Source: Streptomyces caeruleatus (GTDB taxonomy: Bacteria; Actinomycetota; Actinomycetes; Streptomycetales; Streptomycetaceae). From it: 57,411 nt of DNA. The stretch covers positions 1 through 57,411 of the forward strand of contig NZ_KQ948946.1 in NCBI RefSeq assembly GCF_001514235.1, in the 5' to 3' direction. The position numbers and the translations under genes were made by a program. The notes beneath the pieces are model-generated. The model was not told the DNA's origin. It did no database searches and saw only the letters and a program-made list of their open reading frames with translations. Positions 8,164 to 17,039 of this stretch are shown piece by piece. Position 1 is the stretch's first letter. The number at the start of each line of letters is the position of its first letter.

Positions 8164-8179
8164 CGTGATGGCCATCACG
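8164..8179. promoter_or_regulatory. 16-bp perfect palindrome in the lsr2-purS spacer
   Basis: CGTGATGGCCATCACG is perfectly self-complementary and lies 85 bp before the purS start codon, in the 311-bp divergent spacer. It has the form of a homodimer operator. Nothing in the window identifies the binding protein. The rest of the spacer is moderately AT-rich and presumably holds the promoters of both genes. Confidence 0.4.
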
Positions 8180-8263
8180 TAGCTTCCTACAACTCTACTC
8201 GCGTAGAAATTTTGTACGGGTAGTCTGAAGGAACCTGCTCAGCACCACACACCGGGAGTGCCA

Positions 8264-8527
8264 GTGGCACGCGTCGTAGTCGACGTCATGCTCAAGCCGG
8301 AGATCCTCGACCCCCAGGGCCAGGCGGTGCAGCGCGCACTGCCGCGGCTGGGTTTCGAAGGCATCTCCGACGTACGTCAGGGAAAGCGTTTCGAACTGGA
8401 AGTTGACGGGCCGGTCGACGACGCCGCGCTCGCCCGCATCCACGATCTTGCGGAATCTTTCCTCGCCAACACCGTGATCGAGGACTTCACCGTGAAGGTG
8501 GAAGAAGTCGCGGAGGCCGCGAAGTGA
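8264..8527 (+). CDS. purS: Phosphoribosylformylglycinamidine synthase subunit PurS
   Basis: PurS (87 aa) is the small dimeric subunit that joins PurQ and PurL in the multi-subunit FGAM synthase, bridging the glutaminase and synthetase subunits. The sequence MARVVVDVMLKPEILDPQG and the GFEGISDVRQGKRFEL segment are typical. The GTG at 8264 is chosen over the GTG at 8258 because CGGGAG stands six bases before it. The stop overlaps the purQ start (GTGA), showing translational coupling. Confidence 0.96.
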   Translation: MARVVVDVMLKPEILDPQGQAVQRALPRLGFEGISDVRQGKRFELEVDGPVDDAALARIHDLAESFLANTVIEDFTVKVEEVAEAAK

Positions 8528-9204
8528 CCGCTCGTATTGGCGTCGTCACTTTCCCGGGGAGTCTCGACGACCGGGACACCCAGCGCGCGATCCGCCTCGC
8601 GGGCGCCGAACCGGTCGCCCTCTGGCACAAGGACAAGGACCTCAAGCAGGTCGACGCCGTGGTGCTGTGCGGCGGTTTCTCCTACGGCGACTATCTGCGC
8701 GCCGGAGCCATCGCGCGCTTCTCGCCGGTGATGGAGACCGTCATCGAACAGGCGAAGGCCGGCCTGCCGGTCCTTGGTATCTGCAACGGCTTCCAGATCC
8801 TCACCGAGGCCCACCTCCTCCCCGGCGGGATGCTCGGCAACGACCACCTGCACTTCATCTGCCGCGACCAGAAGCTGCGGGTGGAGAACGCGGAGACCTC
8901 CTGGACCAGCGACTACAGCGCCGGTCAGGAGATCCACATCCCGTTGAAGAACATGGACGGGCGGTACGTCGCCGACCAGTACACGCTGGACAAGCTGGAG
9001 GCCGAGGGCCGGGTCGCCTTCCGGTATCTGGACTTCAACCCGAACGGCTCGCTCAACGACATCGCCGGCATCACCAACGAGTCCGGCAACGTCGTGGGCC
9101 TGATGCCGCACCCGGAGCACGCCGTGGAGCCGCTCATCGGCACCGGCCGCACCGACGGCCTCCCCTTCTTCACCTCGATCCTCAAGAAGCTGGTCAACGC
9201 ATGA
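8524..9204 (+). CDS. purQ: Phosphoribosylformylglycinamidine synthase subunit PurQ (glutaminase)
   Basis: PurQ (226 aa) is a class I glutamine amidotransferase that supplies ammonia to PurL. It carries the nucleophile elbow GICNGFQIL with its catalytic Cys, the oxyanion region CGGFSYGDYLRAG and the catalytic His/Glu in MPHPEHAVE. It overlaps purS by 4 bp and purL by 4 bp, so the three subunits are made in step. Confidence 0.97.
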   Translation: MTARIGVVTFPGSLDDRDTQRAIRLAGAEPVALWHKDKDLKQVDAVVLCGGFSYGDYLRAGAIARFSPVMETVIEQAKAGLPVLGICNGFQILTEAHLLPGGMLGNDHLHFICRDQKLRVENAETSWTSDYSAGQEIHIPLKNMDGRYVADQYTLDKLEAEGRVAFRYLDFNPNGSLNDIAGITNESGNVVGLMPHPEHAVEPLIGTGRTDGLPFFTSILKKLVNA

Positions 9205-11459
9205 GCCGGACGCCTCTGGACACGGTCGAGCACGCGGCCGCGACCCCCGACGTCGAGCTGCCCTGGGCCGAACTCGGTCTGAAGAAGGACGAGTACGAGC
9301 GGGTCGTCGAGATCCTCGGCCGCCGCCCGACCGGCGCCGAGCTCGCCATGTACTCCGTCATGTGGTCCGAGCACTGCTCGTACAAGTCCTCGAAGGTCCA
9401 CCTCCGCCAGTTCGGCGAGAAGGCCCCGCAGAGCGACGCCCTGCTCGTCGGCATCGGCGAGAACGCCGGTGTCGTGGACGTCGGCCAGGGCTACGCCGTG
9501 ACCTTCAAGGTCGAGTCGCACAACCACCCGTCGTACGTCGAGCCCTACCAGGGCGCGGCGACCGGCGTCGGCGGCATCGTGCGCGACATCATCGCGATGG
9601 GCGCGCGCCCGGTCGCGGTCGTGGATCCCCTGCGCTTCGGTGCGGCGGACCACCCGGACACCAAGCGCGTCCTGCCCGGCGTCGTCGCCGGCATCGGCGG
9701 CTACGGCAACTGCCTGGGCCTGCCGAACATCGGCGGCGAGGTCGTCTTCGACGCCTGCTACCAGGGCAACCCGCTGGTCAACGCCGGTGCCATCGGTGTG
9801 ATGCGGCACGAGGACATCCACCTCGCGAAGGCGTCCGGCGCGGGCAACAAGGTCATCCTGTACGGGGCCCGCACGGGCGGCGACGGCATCGGCGGCGCGT
9901 CGATCCTGGCCTCCGAGACCTTCGACGACGCCAAGCCCTCGAAGCGTCCGGCCGTCCAGGTCGGTGACCCCTTCCAGGAGAAGCTCCTGATCGAGTGCAC
10001 CCTGGAGGCGTTCGCCGAGAAGCTGGTCGTCGGCATCCAGGACCTCGGCGCGGCCGGCCTGTCCTGCGCCACCTCCGAGCTCGCGTCCAACGGCTCCGGC
10101 GGCATGCGCGTCACCCTGGACGACGTACCGCTGCGTGACTCCACGCTCTCGCCCGAGGAAATCCTCATGAGCGAGTCGCAGGAACGCATGTGCGCGGTCG
10201 TCGAGCCGGCGAAGGTCGACCGCTTCCTGGAGATCTGCGAGAAGTGGGACGTCATCGCCACCGTCATCGGTGAGGTGACCGACGGCGACCGCCTGGAGAT
10301 CTACTGGCACGGCGGCAAGATCGTCGACGTCGACCCGCGCACGGTCGCGCACGAGGGCCCGGTCTACGAGCGCCCGTACGCCCGCCCGTCCTGGCAGGAC
10401 GAGCTGCAGGCCGACGACGCGAACAAGCTGCCCCGGCCCGCGACGTCGGACGAGTTGAAGGACCAGGTCCTGAAGCTGGTCGGCTCGCCCAACCAGGCCT
10501 CCAAGAAGTGGATCACCTCGCAGTACGACCACTTCGTGCAGGGCAACACCGTCCTCGCCCAGCCCGAGGACTCCGGCATGATCCGCATCGACGAGGCCAC
10601 CGGCCTCGGCGTCGCCATCGCGACCGACGGCAACGGCCGGTACGCCAAGCTGGACCCGTACCACGGCGCCCAGCTGGCGCTCGCCGAGGCGTACCGCAAC
10701 GTCGCCACCACCGGCGCCAAGCCGCTCGCCGTCTCCGACTGCCTGAACTTCGGCTCGCCCGAGGACCCGGCCGTGATGTGGCAGTTCGCGGAGGCCGTGC
10801 GCGGTCTGGCCGACGCCTGTCAGCAGCTCGGCACCCCGGTGACCGGCGGCAACGTCTCGCTCTACAACCAGACGGGCGAGGCGGCCATCCACCCGACGCC
10901 GGTCGTCGCGGTCCTCGGTGTCATCGACGACGTGGCCCGGCGTACGCCGGTCGCCTTCCAGGAGGAGGGGCAGCTGCTGTACCTCCTCGGCGACACGCGT
11001 GAGGAGTTCAGCGGCTCGGCCTGGTCCCAGGTCGTCCACGACCACCTCGGCGGCCTGCCCCCGCAGGTGGACCTGGAGCGCGAGCGACTGCTCGCCGAGA
11101 TCCTGATCTCCGCCTCCCGCGACGGCATGATCGACTCCGCGCACGACCTGTCCGACGGCGGTCTGATCCAGGCGGTCGTCGAGTCGGCGCTGCTGGGTGG
11201 CAAGGGCGCGCGTCTGGTCGTACCGGACGGGCTCGACGCCTTCACCCTGCTCTTCTCCGAGTCGGCCGGCCGCGCGATCGTGGCCGTCCCGCGCTCCGAG
11301 GAGGTCCGCTTCAACGACATGTGCGGTGCGCGGGGCCTGCCGGTCACCCGTATCGGTGTCGTCGACGGCGACTCCGTGGAGCTCCAGGGCGAGTTCGCGC
11401 TCTCTCTGGAGGAGCTGCGCGTGGTGCACGAGGAGACGATCCCGGCGCTGCTGAAGTAG
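9201..11459 (+). CDS. purL: Phosphoribosylformylglycinamidine synthase subunit PurL
   Basis: PurL (752 aa) is the ATP-dependent synthetase subunit of the small (PurSQL) type, converting FGAR to FGAM. It has the duplicated AIRS-like architecture: first half with MWSEHCSYKSSK, KVESHNHPS and GVGGIVRDI, second half with ATDGNGRYAKLDPY and HDLSDGGLIQAVVES. The length fits the small class and there is no glutaminase domain. Its ATG overlaps the purQ stop. A GC-rich hairpin follows about 20 bp after the stop. Confidence 0.97.
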   Translation: MSRTPLDTVEHAAATPDVELPWAELGLKKDEYERVVEILGRRPTGAELAMYSVMWSEHCSYKSSKVHLRQFGEKAPQSDALLVGIGENAGVVDVGQGYAVTFKVESHNHPSYVEPYQGAATGVGGIVRDIIAMGARPVAVVDPLRFGAADHPDTKRVLPGVVAGIGGYGNCLGLPNIGGEVVFDACYQGNPLVNAGAIGVMRHEDIHLAKASGAGNKVILYGARTGGDGIGGASILASETFDDAKPSKRPAVQVGDPFQEKLLIECTLEAFAEKLVVGIQDLGAAGLSCATSELASNGSGGMRVTLDDVPLRDSTLSPEEILMSESQERMCAVVEPAKVDRFLEICEKWDVIATVIGEVTDGDRLEIYWHGGKIVDVDPRTVAHEGPVYERPYARPSWQDELQADDANKLPRPATSDELKDQVLKLVGSPNQASKKWITSQYDHFVQGNTVLAQPEDSGMIRIDEATGLGVAIATDGNGRYAKLDPYHGAQLALAEAYRNVATTGAKPLAVSDCLNFGSPEDPAVMWQFAEAVRGLADACQQLGTPVTGGNVSLYNQTGEAAIHPTPVVAVLGVIDDVARRTPVAFQEEGQLLYLLGDTREEFSGSAWSQVVHDHLGGLPPQVDLERERLLAEILISASRDGMIDSAHDLSDGGLIQAVVESALLGGKGARLVVPDGLDAFTLLFSESAGRAIVAVPRSEEVRFNDMCGARGLPVTRIGVVDGDSVELQGEFALSLEELRVVHEETIPALLK

Positions 11460-11478
11460 ACAGCGGTTCTACGGCTGT

Positions 11479-11512
11479 GAAGCCCCCGTCCGGTCCGCCG
11501 GGCGGGGGCTTC
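11479..11512 (+). terminator. Terminator of the purSQL operon
   Basis: GAAGCCCCCG (11479-11488) pairs with CGGGGGCTTC (11503-11512) around a 14-nt loop, 20 bp beyond the purL stop. Confidence 0.8.
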
Positions 11513-11567
11513 GTCGTACGCCCGTCCGACGGTTGCACGAAATTACGTAGCTCCGTAATCTCTGGGT

Positions 11568-12068
11568 GTGAGCCTCGAACAACGCGTCGCCGACCTGGAG
11601 CGTCGGCTGGCGGCACTGGAGAACGCGCACCACACCGCCCCCCGCCTGGGCGAGGGCGACTTCTGGGCCCTGCACGGGTTCAAGGACCAGCTGGCCGAGC
11701 TGAAGGCGGCCGACGGAGGCGTGCTCTTCACCGGTGCCGTACGGCTGCCGACCGGCGAGCAGTACGAGTGGCAGCACGGCGCACTGACCGAGGGCCTGCT
11801 GGACGACGACTGGACCGAGTCCGCCGAGTCGTTCGCGGCGCTGGGGCACCCGGTCCGGCTGCGGCTGCTGCGCGAGGTCGTCGGCGGCCGGCGCACCGCG
11901 GCCGAACTCGCCGAACTGGACGAGATCGGCACGACCGGCCAGATCTACCACCACCTGCGTCAACTGACCGGCGCGGGCTGGCTGCACACGACCGGCCGGG
12001 GCCGCTACGAGGTGCCGCCGGGGCGGGTCGTACCGCTGCTGGTGGCGCTGTCGGCAGCCAAGCCGTGA
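11568..12068 (+). CDS. ArsR-like winged-helix transcriptional regulator
   Basis: This 166-residue protein begins with a short coiled-coil (LEQRVADLERRLAALENA), followed by a linker and a winged-helix domain at about residues 90-160 (FAALGHPVRLRLLREVVGG, then TTGQIYHHLRQLTGAGWL as the recognition helix and RGRYEVPPGR as the wing). No metal-binding Cys pair is present, so it is not a classical ArsR metal sensor. The next gene starts 44 bp downstream on the same strand, which suggests an operon with the M23 peptidase. The target and effector are unknown. Confidence 0.82.
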   Translation: MSLEQRVADLERRLAALENAHHTAPRLGEGDFWALHGFKDQLAELKAADGGVLFTGAVRLPTGEQYEWQHGALTEGLLDDDWTESAESFAALGHPVRLRLLREVVGGRRTAAELAELDEIGTTGQIYHHLRQLTGAGWLHTTGRGRYEVPPGRVVPLLVALSAAKP

Positions 12069-12112
12069 CGCGAAGAGGACGCGGGTGAAGAAGACCTGAG
12101 CAAGGGGGAACG

Positions 12113-12946
12113 ATGTCCGCACGCAAACTGGCCACCCTCGCCTACCGGGGTCTGCAACTGACCTTCCTCGGCCTGGTGATCGCGCACGCCGCCCTGAACC
12201 TCGGGTACCCGTGGTGGTGGAACTTCCTGCCGATCGTCCTGGCCTACGCCCTCGTCGTCGTGGTCAACCGCTGGGGCGGCACCCCGGACAGCCCGCGCGC
12301 GGCCCGCGAACCCGTCGAGGTCGCCCCGCCCGTCACCGGCCGCTGGACCGCGCTCAACAGCCCGGCCGACCGCACACCGAGCCACGGCACGCACGCGTAC
12401 GGCCAGACCTTCGCCATCGACGTCGTCGCCGAGCCCGAGCCGGGCGCCCGCCCCGCGTTCAGCCGGCTCTGGCCGATCGCCCGCCGCAACAGCGCCTTCC
12501 CCGCCTTCGGCGCCCCGCTCCTCGCGGTCGCCGACGCCACCGTCGTACGGGCCACCGACGGCCAGCGCGACCACCTGAGCCGCACCTCGCCGCTCGCCCT
12601 GCTGTACCTGATGCTCGTGGAGGCGTCCGTACGCGACCTGCTCGGCGCCAAGCGGATCGTCGGCAACCACGTCGTCCTCGACCTCGGCGACGGCGCCTAC
12701 GCGCTCTACGCCCACCTGCGGCGCGGCTCGCTCACCGTCCGCGAGGGCGACCGGGTGAGCGCCGGACAGCCGCTGGCCCGCTGCGGAAACTCGGGCAACT
12801 CCACCGAGCCCCACCTCCACTTCCAGCTGATGGACACCCCGGACCCGGACAGCGCCCGAGGCGTGCCCTTCACCTGGCGCGGCATCGGCGTTCCCCGCAA
12901 CCACGAGGCGTTCGAGGCACCCACGACCACCTCGCAGCCCGTATAG
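12113..12946 (+). CDS. M23 family metallopeptidase, membrane-anchored
   Basis: This 277-aa protein has two N-terminal hydrophobic segments (LQLTFLGLVIAHAALNL and FLPIVLAYALVVVV), which should anchor it in the membrane, and a C-terminal LytM/M23 domain. The zinc motifs are HAYGQTFAID (a widened version of the usual HxxxD) and the typical HLHFQLMD near the C-terminus; YALYAHLRRGSL and GRVSAGQPLARCGNSGNS-type turns match the family core. M23 enzymes cut peptide cross-links in peptidoglycan. The unusual spacing in the first metal motif makes activity less certain. It shares a likely transcript with the winged-helix regulator before it. Confidence 0.85.
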   Translation: MSARKLATLAYRGLQLTFLGLVIAHAALNLGYPWWWNFLPIVLAYALVVVVNRWGGTPDSPRAAREPVEVAPPVTGRWTALNSPADRTPSHGTHAYGQTFAIDVVAEPEPGARPAFSRLWPIARRNSAFPAFGAPLLAVADATVVRATDGQRDHLSRTSPLALLYLMLVEASVRDLLGAKRIVGNHVVLDLGDGAYALYAHLRRGSLTVREGDRVSAGQPLARCGNSGNSTEPHLHFQLMDTPDPDSARGVPFTWRGIGVPRNHEAFEAPTTTSQPV

Positions 12947-12980
12947 GCCTGTCCTCCGCCCGTACCTCAAGTGGCGCGCG

Positions 12981-13263
12981 ATGAGCGCCGCGGGGGCCGG
13001 GAGCGGCTACGAGGTACAGGCCGGCGGGCTGGACGCGGAGGCGGACAAGCTGGACGCCGCCGGGAACCGCGGTGGCGCCCGGCAGGACCACGGTGAAGCT
13101 GCTGTACTGCCCGCACGGTCTGTGTCACAGCGCGGCCGACGTCACGGCGCCGTCCCCCGGGGGCACCGCGTCGCCCCTGCCGATCGCGACGGCAGCCGCC
13201 GGCGCCACCCCGGACGACACGGACAACCCCACCTGCTACCTCTACACGATCACTGTCCGCTGA
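12981..13263 (+). pseudogene. Decayed ESX/EspC-like remnant
   Basis: A short recognisable N-terminus (GSGYEVQAGGLDAEADKLDAAG) resembles small ESX-associated helical proteins of the EspC/WXG class. The similarity stops after about 40 residues and reading passes into another frame (from about 13072, ending PTCYLYTITVR at 13263) without a convincing product. No frame covers the whole interval with Streptomyces-like codon use. I read it as a frameshifted relic; a short real protein in one of the frames cannot be excluded. Confidence 0.3.
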
Positions 13264-13423
13264 TCGCCGCGCAGCCGAGGACCATCGCCATGCCGCCCAC
13301 CCCGCCACCCGTACCGACGACGAACTGCGCGCAGCTACCGACATCGGCAGACTGCTGCTCTACGGGCTCACCCGGGACGCCTTCCGCACCGCTCTTTTCG
13401 GCGACGGGGCCGTCGCGGCCGCC

Positions 13424-13684
13424 GTGACCCTGGACCGCCTCGGGGTGCTGTCGCGCTCGGTGGCGTTCCTCGCCGACACGGTGCGGGCCGGGGGCGTGCG
13501 GTACGTCGCCGAGCTGCCCGAACCACTTCCCTCGGCCGGCGCGTCGCAGGTGCTGCGCGGCTGGCTGGCTGCCGCCGCGGACGTGGTGGCCGATCCGGAG
13601 GCCGAGACCCGTGCCGCCCGCTGGCTGGACACCGTCGCCGAACTCATCGGAGCGCGCCGCGACTCCCGCGGCCCCCACCAGTAG
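13424..13684 (+). CDS. Hypothetical protein, N-terminus uncertain
   Basis: From the GTG at 13424 this encodes 86 residues, helical and Ala/Leu-rich (GVLSRSVAFLADTVRAGGVRY, then RWLDTVAELIG). The same frame reads sensibly about 35 codons further upstream (DDELRAATDIGRLLLYGLTRD) but has no start codon there, so the gene may be longer, truncated at the 5' end, or part of the same decayed locus as the remnant just before it. I do not recognise the family. Confidence 0.4.
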   Translation: MTLDRLGVLSRSVAFLADTVRAGGVRYVAELPEPLPSAGASQVLRGWLAAAADVVADPEAETRAARWLDTVAELIGARRDSRGPHQ

Positions 13685-13744
13685 CCGCGGGCGGGCTCAC
13701 CGGCACCGGCCGGCCACGACAGCGCAGCCGCATAGGCTCGCCCC

Positions 13745-14542
13745 ATGCCCCCGGCCAAGAAGCGCACCCGCGCCTACGACCCCGCCAAGATCCGCGCCGC
13801 GATCCTCGCGCAGTTCGGAAACGTACGGCAGGCCATCCGCACCCTCACCCCCGAGCAGCTCGCGCTTCCCACCCGCCTGGAGGGCTGGACCGTGCGGGAC
13901 CTGGCCGCGCACGTGACCATGGCCGTGGAGACCGTCAGCCGCAACCTCGACCGCGAGGAGCCCGCGAAGGCGGAGCTCGCCCTGCTGGACTGGCCGTTCG
14001 CCACCGTCTCCCGTGCCGGGGACATCGCCGACGACACCCGCGACCTCGCCGCCGCCAACTCCGACCTGGACGACCTCTACGCCCGCACCCAGGACCGCCT
14101 CACGCGGCGGCTCGCGGACGCGTCCGGCGACCGGGTCCTCGCCGCCCGCACCGGCGCGATGACCCTCGCCGACTACCTCGTCACCCGCACCGTCGAGCTC
14201 GTCGTCCACACCGACGACCTCAACGCCGCCGTCCCCGGCCTCGACATCCCGTACGACCGCCAGGCCCTCGCCGCCTGCACCCGCCTGCTCGCCGACGCCC
14301 TCGCCGCGAAGGCACCCGGCGGTTCGACCGAGGTGCGGATCCCGCCGTATGCCGTGGTGCAGTGTGTCGAGGGGCCGAGGCACACCCGGGGCACCCCGCC
14401 CAACGTCGTCGAGACCGACCCGCTGACCTGGATCCGGCTGGCGACCGGGCGGGTGACGTGGCGGGACGCGGTTCAGGGGGCCGAGGTGAGCGCGAGCGGG
14501 GAGCGGGCGGACCTGAGCGGGCTGTTGCCGCTCATGGGGTGA
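13745..14542 (+). CDS. Maleylpyruvate-isomerase-like / sterol-carrier family protein
   Basis: This 265-aa cytoplasmic protein has an N-terminal DinB/MDMPI-like helical bundle with LEGWTVRDLAAHVTMAVE (His in the usual metal-binding place) and TVELVVHTDDLNAA, and a C-terminal SCP2-like domain (residues about 190-260; ETDPLTWIRLATGR). Such proteins are bacillithiol/mycothiol-related enzymes or carriers of unknown substrate. The ATG lies 60 bp after the previous stop. The exact role is not known. Confidence 0.8.
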   Translation: MPPAKKRTRAYDPAKIRAAILAQFGNVRQAIRTLTPEQLALPTRLEGWTVRDLAAHVTMAVETVSRNLDREEPAKAELALLDWPFATVSRAGDIADDTRDLAAANSDLDDLYARTQDRLTRRLADASGDRVLAARTGAMTLADYLVTRTVELVVHTDDLNAAVPGLDIPYDRQALAACTRLLADALAAKAPGGSTEVRIPPYAVVQCVEGPRHTRGTPPNVVETDPLTWIRLATGRVTWRDAVQGAEVSASGERADLSGLLPLMG

Positions 14543-14605
14543 CCCGTTCGCCCCGGACAAGCGGAACCCGCGGAACCAGTCCCGCGCCCCTCCCGTCCCA
14601 CCGGC

Positions 14606-15400
14606 ATGAACACACTCGGCACCCTCGGCAAGGACAAGCAGCGACTGGCCGCCTTCGCCGCGCTGACCCTCATCCCGCTCGCCGCCGCCTGCGGCAGCGA
14701 GGACGCGGGCAGTGACTCGGTCGGCCCCGGGGCCTCGGCTTCCGTCTCCGGCGCCTACTGGGCCGTCGACGAGGTCACCGTCGACGGAAAGAAGAGCGCC
14801 GCCCCGGCCGACGCCTATCTCCGGATCGCCGACGACGGCGAGGTCAAGGGCAACCTCGGCTGCAACAACTTCGGCGCAGACGCGGCCTTCGCCGACAGCC
14901 ACGTCACCTTCGACAAGGTGCGGGCGACCGAGATGGCCTGCGAGGGCGTCCCCGCGGGCTTCGAACAGACCCTCGCCCGCACCCTCTCCGACGGCGACCT
15001 CACAGCCGAGGTCGAGGGCGACAAGCTGACCCTCACCACGGCCGACGGCGACCGCGTCGCCCTCACCAAGCAGGAGGCCGCCCCGCTCAAGGGCACGAAG
15101 TGGAACATCACCAGCCCGGACGCCGACGGCAAGGCGCACCTCACCTTCGACGAGAAAACCGGACACGTCAGCGGCAGCCTCGGCTGCAACAAAGTGAAGG
15201 CCGAGGCAACGGTCCGCGACGGCAGTATCACGCTCGGCACCGCGTCCACCACGCGAATGGTGTGCGACACCTCACTCATGAAAACGGAGAAGACCCTCCT
15301 GGGCCTCTTCGGCGGCACGGTGAAGTACGGAATCGATCACCGCAACCTGACTCTGACCAGCACAAACGGCGAACGAGTGAACGCGACCGCCGCCGAGTGA
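14606..15400 (+). CDS. Lipoprotein with two META domains
   Basis: The product (264 aa) has a signal peptide ending in the lipobox LAAAC near residue 32, so it is probably lipidated and attached outside the membrane. Two META/HslJ-like repeats follow: one with GNLGCNNFGADAAF and one with GSLGCNKVKAEATV, each carrying two conserved Cys (the second pair member in TEMACEG and TRMVCDT), likely disulfides. HslJ in E. coli is linked to novobiocin and heat resistance; the Streptomyces role is unknown. It is followed after 61 bp by purF but need not share its transcript. Confidence 0.88.
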   Translation: MNTLGTLGKDKQRLAAFAALTLIPLAAACGSEDAGSDSVGPGASASVSGAYWAVDEVTVDGKKSAAPADAYLRIADDGEVKGNLGCNNFGADAAFADSHVTFDKVRATEMACEGVPAGFEQTLARTLSDGDLTAEVEGDKLTLTTADGDRVALTKQEAAPLKGTKWNITSPDADGKAHLTFDEKTGHVSGSLGCNKVKAEATVRDGSITLGTASTTRMVCDTSLMKTEKTLLGLFGGTVKYGIDHRNLTLTSTNGERVNATAAE

Positions 15401-15461
15401 TCCTTTACGGTCGCGTATCCCCAATTCGGACCAGTGGTCGACCTCGCCTACACTCGGAACC

Positions 15462-16991
15462 GTGCCACGTGGTGACGGTCGACTCAATCACGATCTGCTT
15501 CCCGGCGAGAAAGGCCCCCAGGACGCTTGTGGCGTCTTCGGTGTCTGGGCTCCGGGTGAAGAGGTCGCAAAGCTCACGTACTTCGGGCTCTACGCCCTCC
15601 AGCATCGGGGCCAGGAATCCGCGGGAATCGCGGTCAGCAACGGCTCCCAGATCCTCGTCTTCAAGGACATGGGCCTCGTCTCCCAGGTCTTCGACGAGAC
15701 CTCTCTCGGTTCGCTCCAGGGTCATATCGCGGTCGGACACGCCCGCTACTCGACCACCGGCGCCTCCGTGTGGGAGAACGCCCAGCCGACGTTCCGCGCC
15801 ACCGCGCACGGTTCCATCGCGCTCGGCCACAACGGCAACCTGGTCAACACGGCGCAGCTCGCCGAGATGGTCGCCGACCTCCCCAAGCAGGAGGGCGGCC
15901 GCACCCCGCGCGTCGCGGCCACCAACGACACCGACCTGCTGACCGCGCTCCTCGCGGCCCAGGTCGACGAGGACGGCAAGCCGCTGACCATCGAGGAGGC
16001 GGCCCACACGGTCCTTCCGCAGGTCAAGGGCGCTTTCTCGCTCGTCTTCATGGATGAGCACACCCTCTACGCCGCCCGTGACCCGCAGGGCATCCGCCCG
16101 CTGGTCCTCGGCCGCCTGGAGCGCGGCTGGGTCGTGGCCTCCGAGTCCGCCGCCCTCGACATCTGCGGCGCCAGCTACGTCCGCGAGGTTGAGCCGGGCG
16201 AGTTCGTCGCCATCGACGAGAACGGCCTGCGCACCTCCCGATTCGCGGAAGCGAAGCCCAAGGGCTGTGTCTTCGAATACGTGTACCTGGCCCGCCCGGA
16301 CACCGACATCGCCGGCCGGAACGTCTACCTCTCCCGCGTGGAGATGGGCCGCAAGCTCGCCAAGGAAGCCCCGGTCGACGCCGACCTGGTCATAGCGACC
16401 CCGGAGTCCGGCACCCCGGCGGCGATCGGCTACGCGGAGGCCAGCGGCATCCCGTTCGGTGCCGGTCTGGTGAAGAACGCGTACGTCGGCCGGACCTTCA
16501 TCCAGCCGTCACAGACCATCCGCCAGCTGGGCATCCGACTCAAGCTGAATCCCCTCAAGGAAGTCATCAAGGGCAAGCGTCTGGTCGTCGTAGACGACTC
16601 GATCGTGCGCGGCAACACCCAGCGCGCCCTGGTCCGCATGCTCCGCGAGGCAGGAGCGGCCGAGGTCCACATCCGGATCTCCTCGCCGCCCGTGAAGTGG
16701 CCCTGCTTCTTCGGCATCGACTTCGCGACCCGCGCCGAGCTGATCGCCAACGGCATGTCGATCGAGGAGATCGGCACCTCGCTGGGCGCCGACTCGCTGT
16801 CCTACATCTCCATCGACGGCATGATCGAGGCGACCACCATCGCCAAGCCGAACCTCTGCCGCGCCTGCTTCGACGGCGAGTACCCGATGGAGCTCCCCGA
16901 CCCCGAGCTGCTCGGCAAGCAGCTCCTGGAGACGGAGCTGGCCGCCGGCCCGGCCGCCACGGCCGCCGCCGACGCGATCCGCCGCCCGTAG
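15462..16991 (+). CDS. purF: Amidophosphoribosyltransferase
   Basis: PurF (509 aa) makes phosphoribosylamine from PRPP and glutamine, the first committed step of purine synthesis. A 22-residue propeptide precedes Cys23 (ACGVFGV), which becomes the N-terminal nucleophile after processing. The glutaminase domain (LQHRGQESAGI) is followed by the phosphoribosyltransferase domain with the PRPP loop VVVDDSIVRGNT. Near the C-terminus, LCRACFDGEYP fits the Fe-S-cluster class of PurF, which also has the propeptide. It is followed by purM after 48 bp, a likely operon. The feedback pathway is presumably allosteric (AMP/GMP), as in the family. Confidence 0.97.
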   Translation: MPRGDGRLNHDLLPGEKGPQDACGVFGVWAPGEEVAKLTYFGLYALQHRGQESAGIAVSNGSQILVFKDMGLVSQVFDETSLGSLQGHIAVGHARYSTTGASVWENAQPTFRATAHGSIALGHNGNLVNTAQLAEMVADLPKQEGGRTPRVAATNDTDLLTALLAAQVDEDGKPLTIEEAAHTVLPQVKGAFSLVFMDEHTLYAARDPQGIRPLVLGRLERGWVVASESAALDICGASYVREVEPGEFVAIDENGLRTSRFAEAKPKGCVFEYVYLARPDTDIAGRNVYLSRVEMGRKLAKEAPVDADLVIATPESGTPAAIGYAEASGIPFGAGLVKNAYVGRTFIQPSQTIRQLGIRLKLNPLKEVIKGKRLVVVDDSIVRGNTQRALVRMLREAGAAEVHIRISSPPVKWPCFFGIDFATRAELIANGMSIEEIGTSLGADSLSYISIDGMIEATTIAKPNLCRACFDGEYPMELPDPELLGKQLLETELAAGPAATAAADAIRRP

Positions 16992-17039
16992 CACCGGGCC
17001 CGTCACACCTGCCGTACGACACGAAGGTTCTCTACTGCC

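Noticed and set aside
7953..8263. Purine riboswitch before purS
   Set aside because: I saw no purine-riboswitch core (conserved loop-loop and junction pattern) in the spacer.
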